Assembly (NCBI GenBank): GCA_016200265.1
Contig: JACQFE010000038.1
Span: forward strand, 77,539 to 141,538
Length of the DNA stretch: 64,000 nucleotides
Origin: Planctomycetota bacterium
GTDB lineage: Bacteria; Planctomycetota; Phycisphaerae; UBA1845
Reading direction: 5' to 3'
This document shows, in pieces, positions 45,043 through 54,300 of the stretch. Both the position numbers and the translations under genes were made by a program. The notes beneath the pieces were generated by a model, which was not told where the DNA came from, made no database searches, and was given only the letters and a program-made list of their open reading frames with translations. Within the stretch, counting starts at the first letter, position 1; each line of letters begins with the position of its first letter.

Positions 45043-45837
45043 TCAAGTCAAAAATGAATCGCGATTTTCGTTGCCGTCCACCGCGGCGGGAACGCGCGTG
45101 GGGATTCCTTCAAAGAGGGCTGTGCCGATTCGTAACATTGTCGCGCCGCACTCGATTCCAATTTCAAAGTCGTTGCTCATGCCCATCGAAAGGTCGCGGA
45201 AATCAGGGCCGCAAATTCGTCCGCTGATCATTTCATCGAATAGTTCGCGGACGCGACAGAAGACGTACCGAATCAGGTCTTGATCGTCGGTGAGCGGGCC
45301 CATACACATCAGGCCACGAAGTTGAACATGCTTCAGCGAGTCGATTTGTTCCGCCAGGTGCGATGCGGCCGCAAAGGCGACGCCTTGTTTCTGAGGCTCA
45401 TTGCTGGCATTGACTTCGAGGAGCAACTCGATCTTTCTCCCGAGCCGGCTTGCTTCCGCATCGATTTCTTCGGCAAGCCGAAGACTGTCGACCGAGTGAA
45501 TCACATCGATCCACGGCAGCAGTGCTTTCACCTTATTCCGCTGAACGTGCCCGACCATGTGCCAGCGAGGCGATTTCATGGGAACCGTCCGTGAATGGGG
45601 GGGGGCTTGAGTGTCGCGAATCTCCGCCACGCGGCGAGTCAGCTCCTGCACGCGGTTCTCGCCGAGGTTGCTGACGCCCAATTCGATCAATTCGCGGATG
45701 ACATCCGTCTCGACGGTTTTCGTGACGGCCACAAGGGTAATGCCCGACGGTGAACGACGCGCCTTCGCACAGGCCTCGGCGATGCGATCGGTCACGCATT
45801 TTAGATTCTGCTGGAGTTTCTGCCGCATAGACCACAT
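45043..45837 (-). CDS. YggS family pyridoxal phosphate homeostasis protein
   Basis: This single-domain PLP-binding protein of the PLPBP/YggS family keeps the cofactor pool balanced and has no known catalytic activity. The cofactor Lys is in LVAVTKT, then LGENRVQEL, WHMVGHVQRNKVK and, near the end, LSMGMSNDFEIGIECGATMLRIG are all characteristic. With ATG 45837 it has 264 residues; ATG 45828 is also possible, and a longer frame from 45981 is not supported. A run of ten G (45598-45607) lies within the coding region and would be a hotspot for slippage. It is divergent from the CoA-binding gene at 45906. Confidence 0.9.
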   Translation of the reverse strand: MWSMRQKLQQNLKCVTDRIAEACAKARRSPSGITLVAVTKTVETDVIRELIELGVSNLGENRVQELTRRVAEIRDTQAPPHSRTVPMKSPRWHMVGHVQRNKVKALLPWIDVIHSVDSLRLAEEIDAEASRLGRKIELLLEVNASNEPQKQGVAFAAASHLAEQIDSLKHVQLRGLMCMGPLTDDQDLIRYVFCRVRELFDEMISGRICGPDFRDLSMGMSNDFEIGIECGATMLRIGTALFEGIPTRVPAAVDGNENRDSFLT

Positions 45838-45905
45838 ACTATACCCGCGTCGTGCGTCGCAGTCAGCTGGTGAGGAAGTTCGGCACAAAAAGGGGGAATG
45901 GCTCG

Positions 45906-46286
45906 ATGTCGAAAAAGAAGGTGGCGATCGTTGGTGCGTCCGCTGATCGCAGCAAATACGGCAATAAATCAGTCCGCGCACATCTCGACCGGGGGTGGGA
46001 AGTGTATCCTGTGAATCCTAAAGGCGGGGAGATCGACGGTTTGCATGTTTTTGCATCGCTCGAAGAAATTTATGATCCGATCGATCGTGTGAGTCTTTAT
46101 CTTCCGTCGGAGGTTGGAATGGCTGCACTTCCAGCGATTGCGCGGCTTAGGCCGGCGGAATTTTTCGTCAATCCCGGCGCCGAAAGTGAAGAACTTGTGG
46201 ACGCCGCGAGGAAATTGGGCCTAGATCCGATTCTTGCCTGCAGCATCGTCGATTTGGGCGTCACGCCGGCTGCATTCCCGGGTTGA
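45906..46286 (+). CDS. CoA-binding domain protein
   Basis: The 126-residue protein is a single Rossmann-type CoA-binding domain (YccU-like): it begins KKVAIVGASADRSKYGNKSV, followed by GWEVYPVNPKGGEIDG and later PAEFFVNPGAESEELV. These small proteins bind CoA or acyl-CoA; their role is not known. ATG 45906 has AAAAAGGGGGAATGG upstream; the longer frame from 45852 is not needed. It stops shortly before the end of the convergent Cys-rich pseudogene, with a GC-rich imperfect palindrome between them. Confidence 0.88.
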   Translation: MSKKKVAIVGASADRSKYGNKSVRAHLDRGWEVYPVNPKGGEIDGLHVFASLEEIYDPIDRVSLYLPSEVGMAALPAIARLRPAEFFVNPGAESEELVDAARKLGLDPILACSIVDLGVTPAAFPG

Positions 46287-46341
46287 AAAGTGAGCAATCC
46301 CGTTGTGAGGCGACGCTCGTCGGGAGGCTCGCCCTACCCAA

Positions 46342-49106
46342 TCACGCCGATCTTGGTTTTCGGCAAAATCGGATTTTCGCGGCGATGAGCAGAAGGAGCG
46401 ATAGAATCGCTACGCCCCAATGAGAAATCGTGGGGACGCGGTCGTTGTGGCAGCCGACTTTACTGCACGATTGTCCGTTGCTCCATTGGCAATGCGGGCA
46501 TGCACACTGCGACGGGAGCACGTGGTCGGTGCAATTGTTGGAATCGCCGTCACAGCAGGCGCCGCAAAGCGACTCGGGATGCAAGCAACCCGCAGGGGTG
46601 CAAAGGTCCGACGTACATGGATCGCCGTCATCGCACGCGCCATGATCCAGTCGCGCGTCGCATGATTGAATTTGTTCGTTGCAAAACTCGACGGTACACG
46701 CCGTTTCGTCGCCGGGGCAAGTGATTGGAGTTCCCGGGACGCAACCCTGTGGCGTGCATTTTCGACCCCATTGCAGAAAAGCCAGTCGCTGCAATGGCCG
46801 TCATTCGGCACGGAGTCGCAGGCGTGACGGCTCTCGTCGCAAAAATCGTCCGTGCAGGGAATACCATCTTTGCAAACCGGAGCGGTCCCCGGCATACAAC
46901 CGTGAACGGCGTCACAAGTCTCCTGACCGTTGCAGAACAGCCCATCATCGCACAGTTTGGAATTCGGCGTGTGAACGCATTGGTTCGCGTTTTCGTCGCA
47001 TGTGTCCAGCGTGCAGGCCACACCATCGCCGCAATCGACGGGTGGACCAGGAATGCAGCCGCGGGCGACATCGCACAGCTCGACGCCATTGCAGTAAAGG
47101 CCATCGCCACAGGAGCTGGAAATCGGAATGTGGTCGCAGCGATCGCCGGCTTCGTTGCACTGGTCCTTCGTGCAGGCGATTCCATCGTTGCAATTCGGCG
47201 GCGTGCCCGAAACGCAGCCCTGCAACGGATTGCATGCTTCTTCACCATCGCAGAACAATCCGTTTGAACAGAAGGCATTGTTCGGTGTATGGGTGCAAAC
47301 GTGCTGAGCTTCGTTGCACGCATCCACTGTGCATGCGATGTGATCGTCGCAATTGAACGGCGTGCCCGGCTGACAACCCGTCTGCGGATTGCACAATTCG
47401 TTACCGTCGCAGAATAATCCGTTGGAGCACGATGCGTCGTTGGGAACGTGAATGCACGCGTTGGTGGCCGGGTCGCACAAATCCGTTGTACATGGAATGT
47501 TGTCCGCGCAATTCGGCGGCGTCCCCGGAACGCAATGGTTGTTCACGCAGGTCTCCACGCCATTGCAGAAAAACCCGTCGTTGCATGATCCGTTGTTCGG
47601 CGTGTGCGTGCAGCTATGCGTGGCCTCATTGCATGAATCCACGGTGCATGGCACGTTGTCATTGCAAATCGGCGGGGTTCCCGCGTGACAACCGAGTTTT
47701 GGATCGCACAACTCCACGCCATTGCAGAAAACGCCGTCGTCGCAAAGTGAATTGTCAACAACGTGCCGGCAAGCGTGAATCGATTCATCACACAAATCGT
47801 GCGTACAGGCCACCTTGTCGGCGCAGTTCGGCGGTGTGCCGGCCTGACAACCGTTTACCGGATCGCAGGTCTCGGCGCCGTTGCAGAACTGGCTGTCATC
47901 GCAATGCGAATTGTTCGGCGTATGCGTGCACGTACGCGTGGCCTCGACGCACACGTCGTTGGTGCATCCGACGCCGTCGTTGCAAATGGAGTTGTTCGGC
48001 GTGTGATCGCAGGTCTTAGCGGCCTCATTGCAGGAGTCGGTTGTGCATGCGATGCCGTCGTCTCAATTGAGCGGGATGCCAGGCTCGCAATTATGCAGCG
48101 GGTGGCAAATCTCGACACCATTGCAAAAGATGTCGTCGTCACATCGAGTATTGTTCGGCGTGTGATCGCAGGCGTGCGTCGTCTCATTGCACGTGTCGGT
48201 TGTGCAAGGCACGCCGTCGTCGCAGCTCGGCGGAAATGGATCAGGCACGCAACCACGAGCCGGATCACATTGCTCGACGCCGTTGCAGAAGATTCCGTCG
48301 CTGCACAATGCGTTGTGCGGTTTATTCATGCAGGTATGGGTTTGTTCGAGGCAAACGTCAACGGTGCACGGTATTCCATCGTTGCAGCTCACTGGCGGAC
48401 CGGCCACGCATCGACCGTTATCGCAAATTTCCTGTCCATTGCAGAAGACGCCGTCTTGACATTCTGTATTCGTGGAACAGCCGCGAATGCAGGCGATCAT
48501 GTCGTTGTAATCGAAGTTCGCGCCGATGTGACCGTCGTCAATGAAAATGAACGCGACGCATCCATGTCCCAGCTTGCTCGTCTGGTCGTGAACGGTGAAT
48601 TCGTAATCTTGAGTCGGATCGGCGAGGTAGTATTTGAGAAATTGCGAGCCGACGAGGGTCGTCTGGTTTTTCGCCATGATGCTGCTCAAATACGAATCAA
48701 GGGAGTTCAATACGCCGTTGGGTCCAGTACCCTTTGATCCGGAGCCATCGTCAGAGTCATTCAACAATGCGAAGGTCGCCCCTGCGGGAATCAACATGGT
48801 TACAGCATTGCCGATCCCATTCGCGGGAATAGAAATCGTGGTGTCATTTGTCGATGTGCCGATACCGCTGGGAAATCCGTCGTTTTGAGTGTCGAGCAGC
48901 AGCCAGTTAAATTCGGCCCATTGCGTCTGCTCGTCCATGATTCGGAGTTCACGCGTCGTGCCGGCAATTCCGACAAGATTGTTCGCATTCCACGATGTGT
49001 CGCTGGGCGATTGCAAATCCGCAGGAGTCAGCGTAACCGCCGCCATGCACGGCGCGGCGCAGGCGCAGAAAAGTACGAAAAACGGTTTGGCGCTGCTTCG
49101 TTGCAT
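46342..49106 (-). pseudogene. Cys-rich repeat protein with IPTL-CTERM-like tail, broken by a stop and a frameshift
   Basis: Read from ATG 49106 (very strong GGGGGAGG upstream), the gene gives a signal peptide, a DUF4114-like domain (FDYNDMIACI) and a long array of Cys-rich repeats (CDDGVFCNGVELC type). At 48063-48065 TGA stands where every other repeat has Cys (GIPLN, stop, DDGIAC), and the same frame then continues to about 46763. There an A run at 46759-46762 is one base short, and the protein goes on in the next frame (KCTPQGCVPG). It ends VPTISHWGVAILSLLLLIAA plus basic residues, an IPTL-CTERM-like signal. Intact, it would have about 920 residues. Confidence 0.75.
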
Positions 49107-49361
49107 CCTCCCCCTCCCCCTTAGGAACTTGCGTCGTGCTGGCGCTATTCCCCCTTGGGCTATCATATCCGCTCAGTTTGCCCGAATGTAGCCTCGCCCG
49201 GAGTCTTCCCGATTCTTCCGCTTGCCCGCGGCCGATCGAAGGATTATTGGCCCAAGGCCACTCAATACTGTGCAGTTTGCGGCGGCTATCGTGATTCCGC
49301 GATAAGACCTATAATCCTCTATTCGCAATTTCGGTTTAGCTTTTAGGAGAACGAGAAGAAC
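49107..49361. other. Divergent intergenic region
   Basis: About 255 bases between the Cys-rich pseudogene and the OleA-like gene. I see a possible ribosome site on each side, and no other structure that I can support. Confidence 0.3.
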
Positions 49362-50411
49362 GTGTTTCGATTCAAGAAAGTATGTCTGGAAGCGTTCGGG
49401 TATGCCCTGCCTGAGGAAATCGTGCGGTCCGAAGAGCTGGAGCGCGAGCTTGAGCCGGTGTATTCGCGATTCGGGCTGCACGAAGGCCGGCTGGAATTGA
49501 TGACTGGCATTCGCGAGCGGCGACTATGGGACGATGGAACGCTGCCCAGCGACGCCAGCACAATGGCCGGGCTTCAGGCCCTTGAGAAAGCCGGGGCCAA
49601 TCCGAGTGAAATCGAATGTCTTTTGCACACGGCCGTTTCCCGTGATTGTCTTGAACCCGCCACCGCATCCGTTGTACACAATAATCTGAAGCTCTCGCCG
49701 AAAGCGTTGATTTACGACATCTCCAACGCCTGCCTTGGATTTTTGAACGGCGTGGTGTCACTGGCCAACATGATCGAGCTCGGCCAAGTGAAGCGAGGTT
49801 TAATCGTGGCGGGGGAGAGCAGTCGGCAACTTGTGCGAACGACGATTTCTCAACTCTTGAAATCGCGCGATTTGAATCGCCGCGATCTGAAGACCGCACT
49901 GACGTCCCTCACCATTGGGTCGGGCGCGGCCGCTTTGGTGATGGCTCATGAGGCCGTCGCGAAGACGAAGCATTTTCTCTTGGGCGGCGTTGGCCGATCG
50001 GCGACGCAGCATAATTCACTTTGCCGCGGCAGTGAGGACACCGGCTTCACGCCCGACGTGCCCATGACGATGTGTACCGACGCCGAGAACCTTCTTGAAA
50101 GCGGCTGTGCGCTGGCTGCGGACACTTGGCGCGAATTCACCCGGCTCTTGGGCTGGACTGCGGAGACAGTGGATCGGGTCTTCTGCCATCAAGTCGGTTC
50201 GGCCCATCGTGATCGACTCCTGCAAACCATCAACCTCGACCCGCGCAAGGACTTTTCAACCTACGAAACGCTTGGCAACATCGGTTCGGTTTCACTTCCG
50301 CTCACCATGGCCATGGGCATCGAGCAAGATCAGCCCGATCCCGGCTCACGCATCGCTTTGTTGGGCATCGGCAGCGGCCTGTCCAGCGTCATGCTCGGCG
50401 TGCAGTGGTAG
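49362..50411 (+). CDS. OleA-like 3-oxoacyl-ACP synthase III family thiolase
   Basis: The 349-residue thiolase-fold enzyme has the Cys-His-Asn triad: Cys in ISNACLGF, His in CHQVGSAHR, Asn in TLGNIGSVSLP. Several stretches match OleA, which condenses two fatty acyl-CoAs head to head: SRDCLEPATASVV with the Glu proposed as general base, SATQHNSLCRG and IALLGIGSGLS at the end. FabH proper is less similar. No oleB, oleC or oleD is nearby, so olefin formation is not assured; a beta-keto acid or another lipid product is possible. The start is GTG 49362, with AGGAGAACGAGAAG upstream. Confidence 0.8.
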   Translation: MFRFKKVCLEAFGYALPEEIVRSEELERELEPVYSRFGLHEGRLELMTGIRERRLWDDGTLPSDASTMAGLQALEKAGANPSEIECLLHTAVSRDCLEPATASVVHNNLKLSPKALIYDISNACLGFLNGVVSLANMIELGQVKRGLIVAGESSRQLVRTTISQLLKSRDLNRRDLKTALTSLTIGSGAAALVMAHEAVAKTKHFLLGGVGRSATQHNSLCRGSEDTGFTPDVPMTMCTDAENLLESGCALAADTWREFTRLLGWTAETVDRVFCHQVGSAHRDRLLQTINLDPRKDFSTYETLGNIGSVSLPLTMAMGIEQDQPDPGSRIALLGIGSGLSSVMLGVQW

Positions 50412-50634
50412 GGCGGGTTTGACCGCTTTCTTCCAGTTCTATTTGCTTGTGCACGAATCCTCTCGAGTACGCCGAATGGTGGGAGTCTCTTCGCGAAAAA
50501 ATGCAGGATAGAAATCCTGCATGCCTTGCGCGCGAAGCGGAGATTTCACACGAGTCTTCCGTGGCCTGTGTACGGGCACCCATCGAATGATCCTGATGTC
50601 GCGCGGTTTGTTCGGCAAAAAAATTTCAGAAAGG

Positions 50635-50666
50635 TATGTTGCATACTTACGCATAATATGTACAAT
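50635..50666 (+). promoter_or_regulatory. Promoter and possible ARG box of the arg genes
   Basis: TTGCAT (50639-50644) and TACAAT (50661-50666) with a 16-base spacer form a plausible promoter. TGCATACTTACGCA (50640-50653) within it resembles the ArgR operator pattern TGAATnnnnATTCA at ten of fourteen positions, and GTATG/CATAC (50635-50647) is a further small palindrome. Autorepression by ArgR with arginine is inferred. Confidence 0.45.
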
Positions 50667-50697
50667 CGATGCCGGCGTGGTCAGTAAGGAGGAGAGA

Positions 50698-51132
50698 TTG
50701 TCGTTGATTCTGCGTTTGGTGCGTGGCGGCAAGGCTCGCACTCAGGCCGAACTCCTGCGCGGTCTTCGCGACCGCGGCGAACGAGTGGATCAGTCGACGC
50801 TGAGCCGGGATCTGTCGGAACTGAATATCCGCAAGGCCCGCGGGCACTACGTGCTCCCCGCGCGAACGGAGGATTCTGGACCGCCCGCAATTACGGATTT
50901 TGCCGGGGTCGTGAAACGATTTACCTCGTGCGGACCCCAACTGACGGTCGTGAAGACCGTTGTTGGGCAGGCCCAGGCGGTGGCGGTTGCCATCGATGCG
51001 ATGGCGGAGTCGACGATTGTTGCCACGCTCGCGGGAGACGACACAGTTTTCGTGGCGACGAAGAATCGACGAACGCAAGCGGTGACGTTGCGGAGATTGG
51101 CACAGTGGTTTGGAGACAAACATGAAATCTAA
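50698..51132 (+). CDS. argR: Arginine repressor
   Basis: ArgR binds arginine and represses arginine biosynthesis genes. The N-terminal winged helix has RTQAELLRGLRDRG and the recognition helix QSTLSRDLSELNIRKA; the C-terminal domain carries the hexamer and arginine-binding pattern STIVATLAGDDTVFVATK. The start TTG 50698 has an almost ideal AAGGAGG five bases upstream and gives 144 residues, the family size; GTG 50677 is in frame but has no such site. The end overlaps the argG start by 11 bases, so argR, argG and argH form one self-controlled unit. Confidence 0.9.
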   Translation: MSLILRLVRGGKARTQAELLRGLRDRGERVDQSTLSRDLSELNIRKARGHYVLPARTEDSGPPAITDFAGVVKRFTSCGPQLTVVKTVVGQAQAVAVAIDAMAESTIVATLAGDDTVFVATKNRRTQAVTLRRLAQWFGDKHEI

Positions 51133-52420
51133 AACGTGCGTGCTGGCGTATTCCGGCGGATTGGACACCTCGACGATTGTCGTGTGGCTTCGCGAACAAA
51201 AGTTCGAAGTTCACGCAGTCCTCGTAGACGTGGGACAGGATGAGGATCTCGAATCGCTGAAGAGAAAAGCGTTGCGGCTCGGCGCTGCAACCGCCTCTAT
51301 TTGTGACGCCAAACCCGACTTGCTCCGATCGGTCGTGCCCATGGCGATCTCCTTTGCGGCTACGTACGAAGGCAACTATCGCCTGGGCACGGCATTGGCC
51401 CGACCGTTCATTGCCGCGGTGCAGGTACGTGCCGCCAGGCAACTGGGCGGCGCCATGCTGGTCCACGGTGCGACGGGTAAAGGAAACGATCAGATTCGCT
51501 TCGAGTTCGCTTATCGTTCGCTCGCCCCAAGCTTCCCGGTACTGGCCCCGTGGAAGGTCTGGGATCTCGGTGGTCGGGAGGACATGATCCAATACCTGAA
51601 AAGCCGCGGCTTCGACGATGATTATCAGGTGACCAAGTCTTTTAGTTTCGACGAGAATCTTTTCCACCTAAGTGTCGAAGGCGGGCCGCTCGAGGATGCC
51701 TCCGCTGAGTTTGACATCGAATGCGTATTGGGCGCGGTGGCCGACCGTTTCGCCGTCGGTCCCATCGGATGCAGCAGTATCTCTCCAATCAATCTCACGT
51801 TTGGGCGAGGCGTGCCTGTCGCAATCGATGGAATCCCAATGCCGCTGGGTGACATCCTCAAGATGTTGAATCAGCACTATCGCTTCGCCCCGTGGGCATG
51901 GGATCTGGTCATTGAAAACCGCTTTACGGGGATCAAGTCACGTGGCTTGTACATCAATCCCGCGGCGAAACTGCTGCACGTTGCCGTCGACGCACTGGCG
52001 CGCACCTGCCTAAACAAACCGACTTATGATGAATACGTACAACTGGGTCGCGCGTACGGCACGATTCTCTATCGTGGCGAATACTTTTCTGATCAGCGCG
52101 AAGTGATGGAAGCGTCGGCCGGCGCAATCGTGCGGCGACTGAGCGGAAGTGTCACCGTGCATCCGTTCCCGGTGCCCTATGTCTCACGGGTTCAGTCTGA
52201 TTCGGCGCTCTTCCGAAAGTCGTTGGCAACCTTTGAGAACAGCGATTACGCCCACGGGGATGCGAATGGTTTCATCAAGCTGAGCTGGCTGACGTCGGTG
52301 GGGCGGCCCTTTGTGGAGGATGCAGATGGCAGCATTGTGGAAACAAGATATTCCGCTGGACCAGACGTTTGCGCCGATCAATGCGAGTCTTCGCGAAGAT
52401 TGGTTTCTGTTTCCGCATGA
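51122..52420 (+). CDS. argG: Argininosuccinate synthase
   Basis: ArgG joins citrulline and aspartate with ATP. The pyrophosphatase-type loop AYSGGLDTS is at residues 9-17, GNDQIRFE lies around 124-131, and EFDIECVLG and RGLYINPAAKLLH are further family segments. ATG 51122 is chosen, with GGAG eight bases upstream. The protein has 432 residues; the usual C-terminus would fall soon after NGFIKLSWL, but the frame continues for about 35 residues, overlapping argH by 95 bases in another frame. The extra tail has no family counterpart that I know and may be due to loss of the original stop. Confidence 0.92.
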   Translation: MKSKTCVLAYSGGLDTSTIVVWLREQKFEVHAVLVDVGQDEDLESLKRKALRLGAATASICDAKPDLLRSVVPMAISFAATYEGNYRLGTALARPFIAAVQVRAARQLGGAMLVHGATGKGNDQIRFEFAYRSLAPSFPVLAPWKVWDLGGREDMIQYLKSRGFDDDYQVTKSFSFDENLFHLSVEGGPLEDASAEFDIECVLGAVADRFAVGPIGCSSISPINLTFGRGVPVAIDGIPMPLGDILKMLNQHYRFAPWAWDLVIENRFTGIKSRGLYINPAAKLLHVAVDALARTCLNKPTYDEYVQLGRAYGTILYRGEYFSDQREVMEASAGAIVRRLSGSVTVHPFPVPYVSRVQSDSALFRKSLATFENSDYAHGDANGFIKLSWLTSVGRPFVEDADGSIVETRYSAGPDVCADQCESSRRLVSVSA

Positions 52421-53627
52421 AATCAGTCTTCAGAGAGCGCACGCTCTAACATTGGAAGCAGCCGGAATTCTGACGCCGAGCGAGCGGCGCGATGTCGATC
52501 GGGGGTTGGACCAGATCGAAAGTCGATTTGGCCAATCCCCTTGTCCGACATCAGATGCCGAGGATTTGCACACCTGGATCGAGGACTTGCTGGTCGAGCT
52601 CATCGGCGAGTCGGGTAAGAAGATCCACACTGCCCGCTCGCGCAACGATCAGGTGGCGACGTTGTTGCTGCTCTACTTGATTACCCAGGGTGAGGTGTTG
52701 TGTCGGCGTCTTTCCTCCCTTGTGGCGCTCTGCTGTCGCCGGGCCCTCGAATGGCGTGAGGACCCTTTCCCTTTGCAGACCCACGCGCAGTTTGCCGTTC
52801 CGGGAACCGTGGGATTCTGGATTCTACGGTATGCCGTGTCTCTGGATCGGATCCGCGGGCACGTAGCGTATTACAGGGATCGTTGGCGAGAATTCTGCCC
52901 GCTGGGGTCTGGCGCCGCTGCCGGTTCGTCGATTCCGATCGACCGACTCATACAGGCCCGCGAACTGGGCTTCGGGCAACCATCGCTCAACGCGCTCGCT
53001 TCGACGGGTACGCGCGACGAATGTCTGGAGTATCTTTTCTTGGCCGCACAGACTTCACTCCAACTACAGTCCTTCGCCGCGGACATAATCGCCTTCTCGC
53101 AGACGCCGTTCAGTTGGACGAACTATCCTCGCGAATTCGGAACCGGTTCTTCCATGATGCCCAACAAGACAAATCCGGACGCGATGGAACTGTTGCGAGG
53201 CGAAGGTTGTAGTATCATTGCGGCCCTCCCTGAAGCCATGATGCTGCTCAAGGGCCTGCCCAGCGGATACAACAGGGACCTGCAGTGCATCAAACCCATC
53301 GTTCGCCGTGTCGTCGAAAAACTGGATGCTCTGTTGCAAATGAGCACCGCTTTTATTGCAACGCTCGATTTCGATCGGGAACGCTTGAAGTCCTCTCTGA
53401 GGGTGGGTCACCTGGACGCCACGTTGCGGATGGAGCGAATGGTCGTACGGGGCATCCCGCTACGACAGGCTCATCGAATGATGGCGGAGCAATTGCACGA
53501 GCCGTCAGCCTCAACGAACGCAAGTGACCTCAATTGCTGTGACTATCAAACCATGGGCAGCGCCCAACCGGAGGAAACGCGACGAGTGGCCGAAGCAATT
53601 CTATCGACCATTGATTCTACGTTGTGA
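52326..53627 (+). CDS. argH: Argininosuccinate lyase
   Basis: ArgH cleaves argininosuccinate to arginine and fumarate. The fumarase/aspartase superfamily signature GSSMMPNKTNPDAMELLRG is present, as are HTARSRNDQVAT, which binds substrate, and QTHAQFAVPGTVG, which in most ArgH proteins reads HTHLQ-A-QP. The replaced residues in this segment are notable but hold the key His. ATG 52326 has GGAGG six bases upstream and gives 433 residues, slightly short. It overlaps argG by 95 bases, and its TGA overlaps the GTG of a proB remnant. Confidence 0.9.
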   Translation: MAALWKQDIPLDQTFAPINASLREDWFLFPHEISLQRAHALTLEAAGILTPSERRDVDRGLDQIESRFGQSPCPTSDAEDLHTWIEDLLVELIGESGKKIHTARSRNDQVATLLLLYLITQGEVLCRRLSSLVALCCRRALEWREDPFPLQTHAQFAVPGTVGFWILRYAVSLDRIRGHVAYYRDRWREFCPLGSGAAAGSSIPIDRLIQARELGFGQPSLNALASTGTRDECLEYLFLAAQTSLQLQSFAADIIAFSQTPFSWTNYPREFGTGSSMMPNKTNPDAMELLRGEGCSIIAALPEAMMLLKGLPSGYNRDLQCIKPIVRRVVEKLDALLQMSTAFIATLDFDRERLKSSLRVGHLDATLRMERMVVRGIPLRQAHRMMAEQLHEPSASTNASDLNCCDYQTMGSAQPEETRRVAEAILSTIDSTL

Positions 53628-53745
53628 AAGAAGTGAAAATCGCCGGAAACATGAATCGCAAACGTCAGCTTGCCTGCGTTCGCCGTGTCGTAGTGAAGGT
53701 CGGCAGCAGAGTGATCGCGGCGAAAGGCCGTCTGCGACCAGGGAC
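53624..53745 (+). pseudogene. Truncated glutamate 5-kinase (proB) fragment
   Basis: The frame starts GTG 53624, overlapping the argH stop, with an ATG at 53651. About 40 residues include RRVVVKVGSRVIAAKGRL, which matches the N-terminal phosphate-binding strand of glutamate 5-kinase (VVKVGS). After about 53745 no kinase sequence is left in any frame. It looks like the 5' end of a gene cut off by later rearrangement; proline synthesis genes next to arg genes are common. An N-acetylglutamate kinase origin is less likely because that family reads VVKxGG. Confidence 0.55.
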
Positions 53746-53768
53746 CAGGGTCGGCGATCTGCACGAGC

Positions 53769-54087
53769 ATGCCGTGCGTCCTTACCACAACGAGGGCGGC
53801 CACGTTAATCAGCCTGCTGCGCCAAGTTCTCGGCTGGGTGCGGCGCGGTCCAGGCTGCAGTCGGCGAGGTTCGATGTACGATCATTTTTCCGCGTGGCGT
53901 TTTGCCTTCCTGCCTTTGTGGGTCATCCCTGTGGTTCTGATCTATGCCCCTCGGCGGGCGGATTGCCCCCGCTTCGGGATCACGGTTGAAATGGTGCCGT
54001 GGACGGAGGGCGAACATCATCTAACGCGAGACTTCGCGGTTTTTCTGGCCCGCTGGGCACGGCGGTTGGGTTGGCGGGAAGGACATC
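53769..54087 (+). mobile_element. Fragment of an ISL3-type transposase
   Basis: Residues from the frame at 53769 read LLRQVLGWVRRG and later PRRADCPRFG, VPWTEGEHHLTRDFAVFLARWARRLGWRE, which resemble the N-terminal zinc-finger region and the following helix of ISL3-family transposases. The second Cys of the CPxCG pair is changed (CPRFG), and the DDE domain is absent. The fragment ends abruptly at about 54087, where integrase-like sequence begins. No terminal inverted repeats were found. Confidence 0.5.
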
Positions 54088-54300
54088 ACGTTGGCTTTTG
54101 CAGTCTCCGTTACACGTTTGGCATATCACTTGCAAAGGCCGGCGTCGCGCCCAGGCTTGCGATGGTTCTCGTGCGGCATTCTGATATCAACCTCACCGTC
54201 CGACTCTATTCGCACACTGCGTTAGCCGACCGCGCCGAAGCACTGGCGACCGTTCCGAGCCTTACTATTAAGGCGGCGAATCATGTCGCTACTACCGCTA
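54088..54300 (+). mobile_element. C-terminal fragment of a tyrosine recombinase
   Basis: In the same frame as the transposase fragment, the sequence CSLRYTFGISLAKAGVAPRLAMVLVRHSDINLT, then VRLYSHTALADRAEAL, matches the C-terminal catalytic region of phage-type integrases. The His/Arg box (usually HxLRHTF) and the second box are seen, and the nucleophile Tyr would be the one in LYSHT. The N-terminal two thirds are missing. The frame continues to 54524 without further similarity. It is not an active integrase. Confidence 0.6.

Noticed and set aside
48063-48065. Possible selenocysteine at the in-frame TGA
   Set aside because: All other repeats have Cys at this structural position, no SECIS-like hairpin directly follows, the gene has a second lesion, and TGA is used as a normal stop by other genes here.
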